The position numbers and the translations under genes were made by a program. The notes beneath the pieces are model-generated. The model was given only the letters and a program-made list of their open reading frames with translations. It was not told where the DNA came from and did not search any database. A stretch of DNA of 64,000 bases from Bacteroidaceae bacterium (lineage in GTDB: Bacteria; Bacteroidota; Bacteroidia; Bacteroidales; Bacteroidaceae). Positions within the stretch are counted from its first letter, which is position 1, and each line of letters starts with the position of its first letter. Below are positions 63,798-64,000 of the stretch, one piece after another. Location: contig JAEEZX010000030.1 in assembly GCA_016292045.1 (NCBI GenBank), positions 1-64,000 of the forward strand, written 5' to 3'.

Positions 63798-64000
63798 ATA
63801 GTAGATGTTGGTTTTTAGCTGTAGTTTTCTGGCTGTTGGCTGTTGGCTGTTGTGCCGGGGCTGTGGAGCGGCAGAAACTAAGTTTTAACGCTGACTGGCG
63901 ATTGGCGGTAGGTGACTTCGCTGAGGCCGCAAACCCGGATTTCGATGACACCCGTTGGCAGCAGGTGACATTGCCCTATGCCTTCAACGGCGATGAGGCC
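63794..64000 (+). CDS. glycoside hydrolase family 2, 5' part (cut by window end)
   Basis: The first 69 codons of a gene whose ATG overlaps the PL11 stop (ATGA). A signal peptide with a lipoprotein-like AVGCCAG is followed by LSFNADWRLAVGDF and DDTRWQQVTLPYAFNGDEA. The DW...DD..W..V.LP pattern is the opening of GH2 sugar-binding domains. Coupled to the RG-I lyase, it probably removes a pectin side-chain sugar such as galactose or glucuronate. The rest lies outside the window. Confidence 0.8.
   Translation, partial: MNSRCWFLAVVFWLLAVGCCAGAVERQKLSFNADWRLAVGDFAEAANPDFDDTRWQQVTLPYAFNGDEA

Overview
The window looks like a chromosomal segment of a Prevotella-type member of the Bacteroidales. The evidence is the recurrent promoter element TA-n2-TTTG (TACCTTTG, TATCTTTG or TACTTTTG) in front of most transcription units, a type IX secretion pair porU-porV, secreted enzymes ending in short YDLSGR...GIYI tails, SusR/HTCS-like regulation, BspA-type leucine-rich repeats, pyruvate:ferredoxin oxidoreductase, and an archaeal/eukaryotic-type ProRS. 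Genus is an inference; no rRNA gene long enough to settle it is present.

Layout. 1-296: a palindrome built from the last bases of a 5S rRNA gene and its terminator. 297-5213 (minus): proS, two MFS permeases (one AmpG-like, one divergent paralogue) and a DprA-like Rossmann protein, tightly packed. 5326-8214: a secreted GH2 glycosidase. 8218-12214 (minus): lipoprotein and radical SAM/SPASM pair, a ThiD-AraC fusion regulator, then pdxS-pdxT for vitamin B6. 12360-23302: an accessory island of small secreted proteins (two nearly identical ricin-type lectins in inverted orientation, a BspA-like LRR protein, a tandem TonB-C protein, a transglutaminase), a BlaI/BlaR1 module with two unannotated tiny genes, and a LuxR-type regulator bracketed by repeated hairpins. 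23445-24633: an Abi-type HEPN protein with candidate small RNAs on both sides. 25160-31546: phosphoribosyltransferase, mtgA, an AAA ATPase, nifJ. 31631-33684 (minus): an MFS exporter and a truncated isochorismate-synthase-like protein. 33823-39930: leuA-leuC-leuD-cimA-like-leuB, followed by a TPR protein and a ComEC core. 41654-42295 (minus): rpe. 42478-45270: rplM-rpsI and rpsB-tsf. 45354-53080: FAH-family protein, porU, porV, ispF, fhs. 53108-55645: an IS3-family element between remnants of secreted proteins. 55781-64000: a Cys-rich lipoprotein, a PI-PLC-like lipoprotein and the start of a polysaccharide utilisation locus, with a kinase-less HTCS-like regulator, a PL11 rhamnogalacturonan lyase fused to autotransporter-like repeats, and a GH2 gene cut by the window end.

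How parts fit. Housekeeping operons (leu, ribosomal, porUV-ispF-fhs) alternate with accessory loci. The porUV genes supply the sorting machinery that secreted proteins carrying C-terminal tails (for example the PL11 enzyme) probably use. The most unusual content is the 12-25 kb island: repeated promoter cassettes, shared signal peptides on unrelated proteins, inverted duplicated lectin genes, ATGA-coupled micro-ORFs behind blaI, and an Abi gene whose start codon sits directly against the U-tract of a small RNA terminator.
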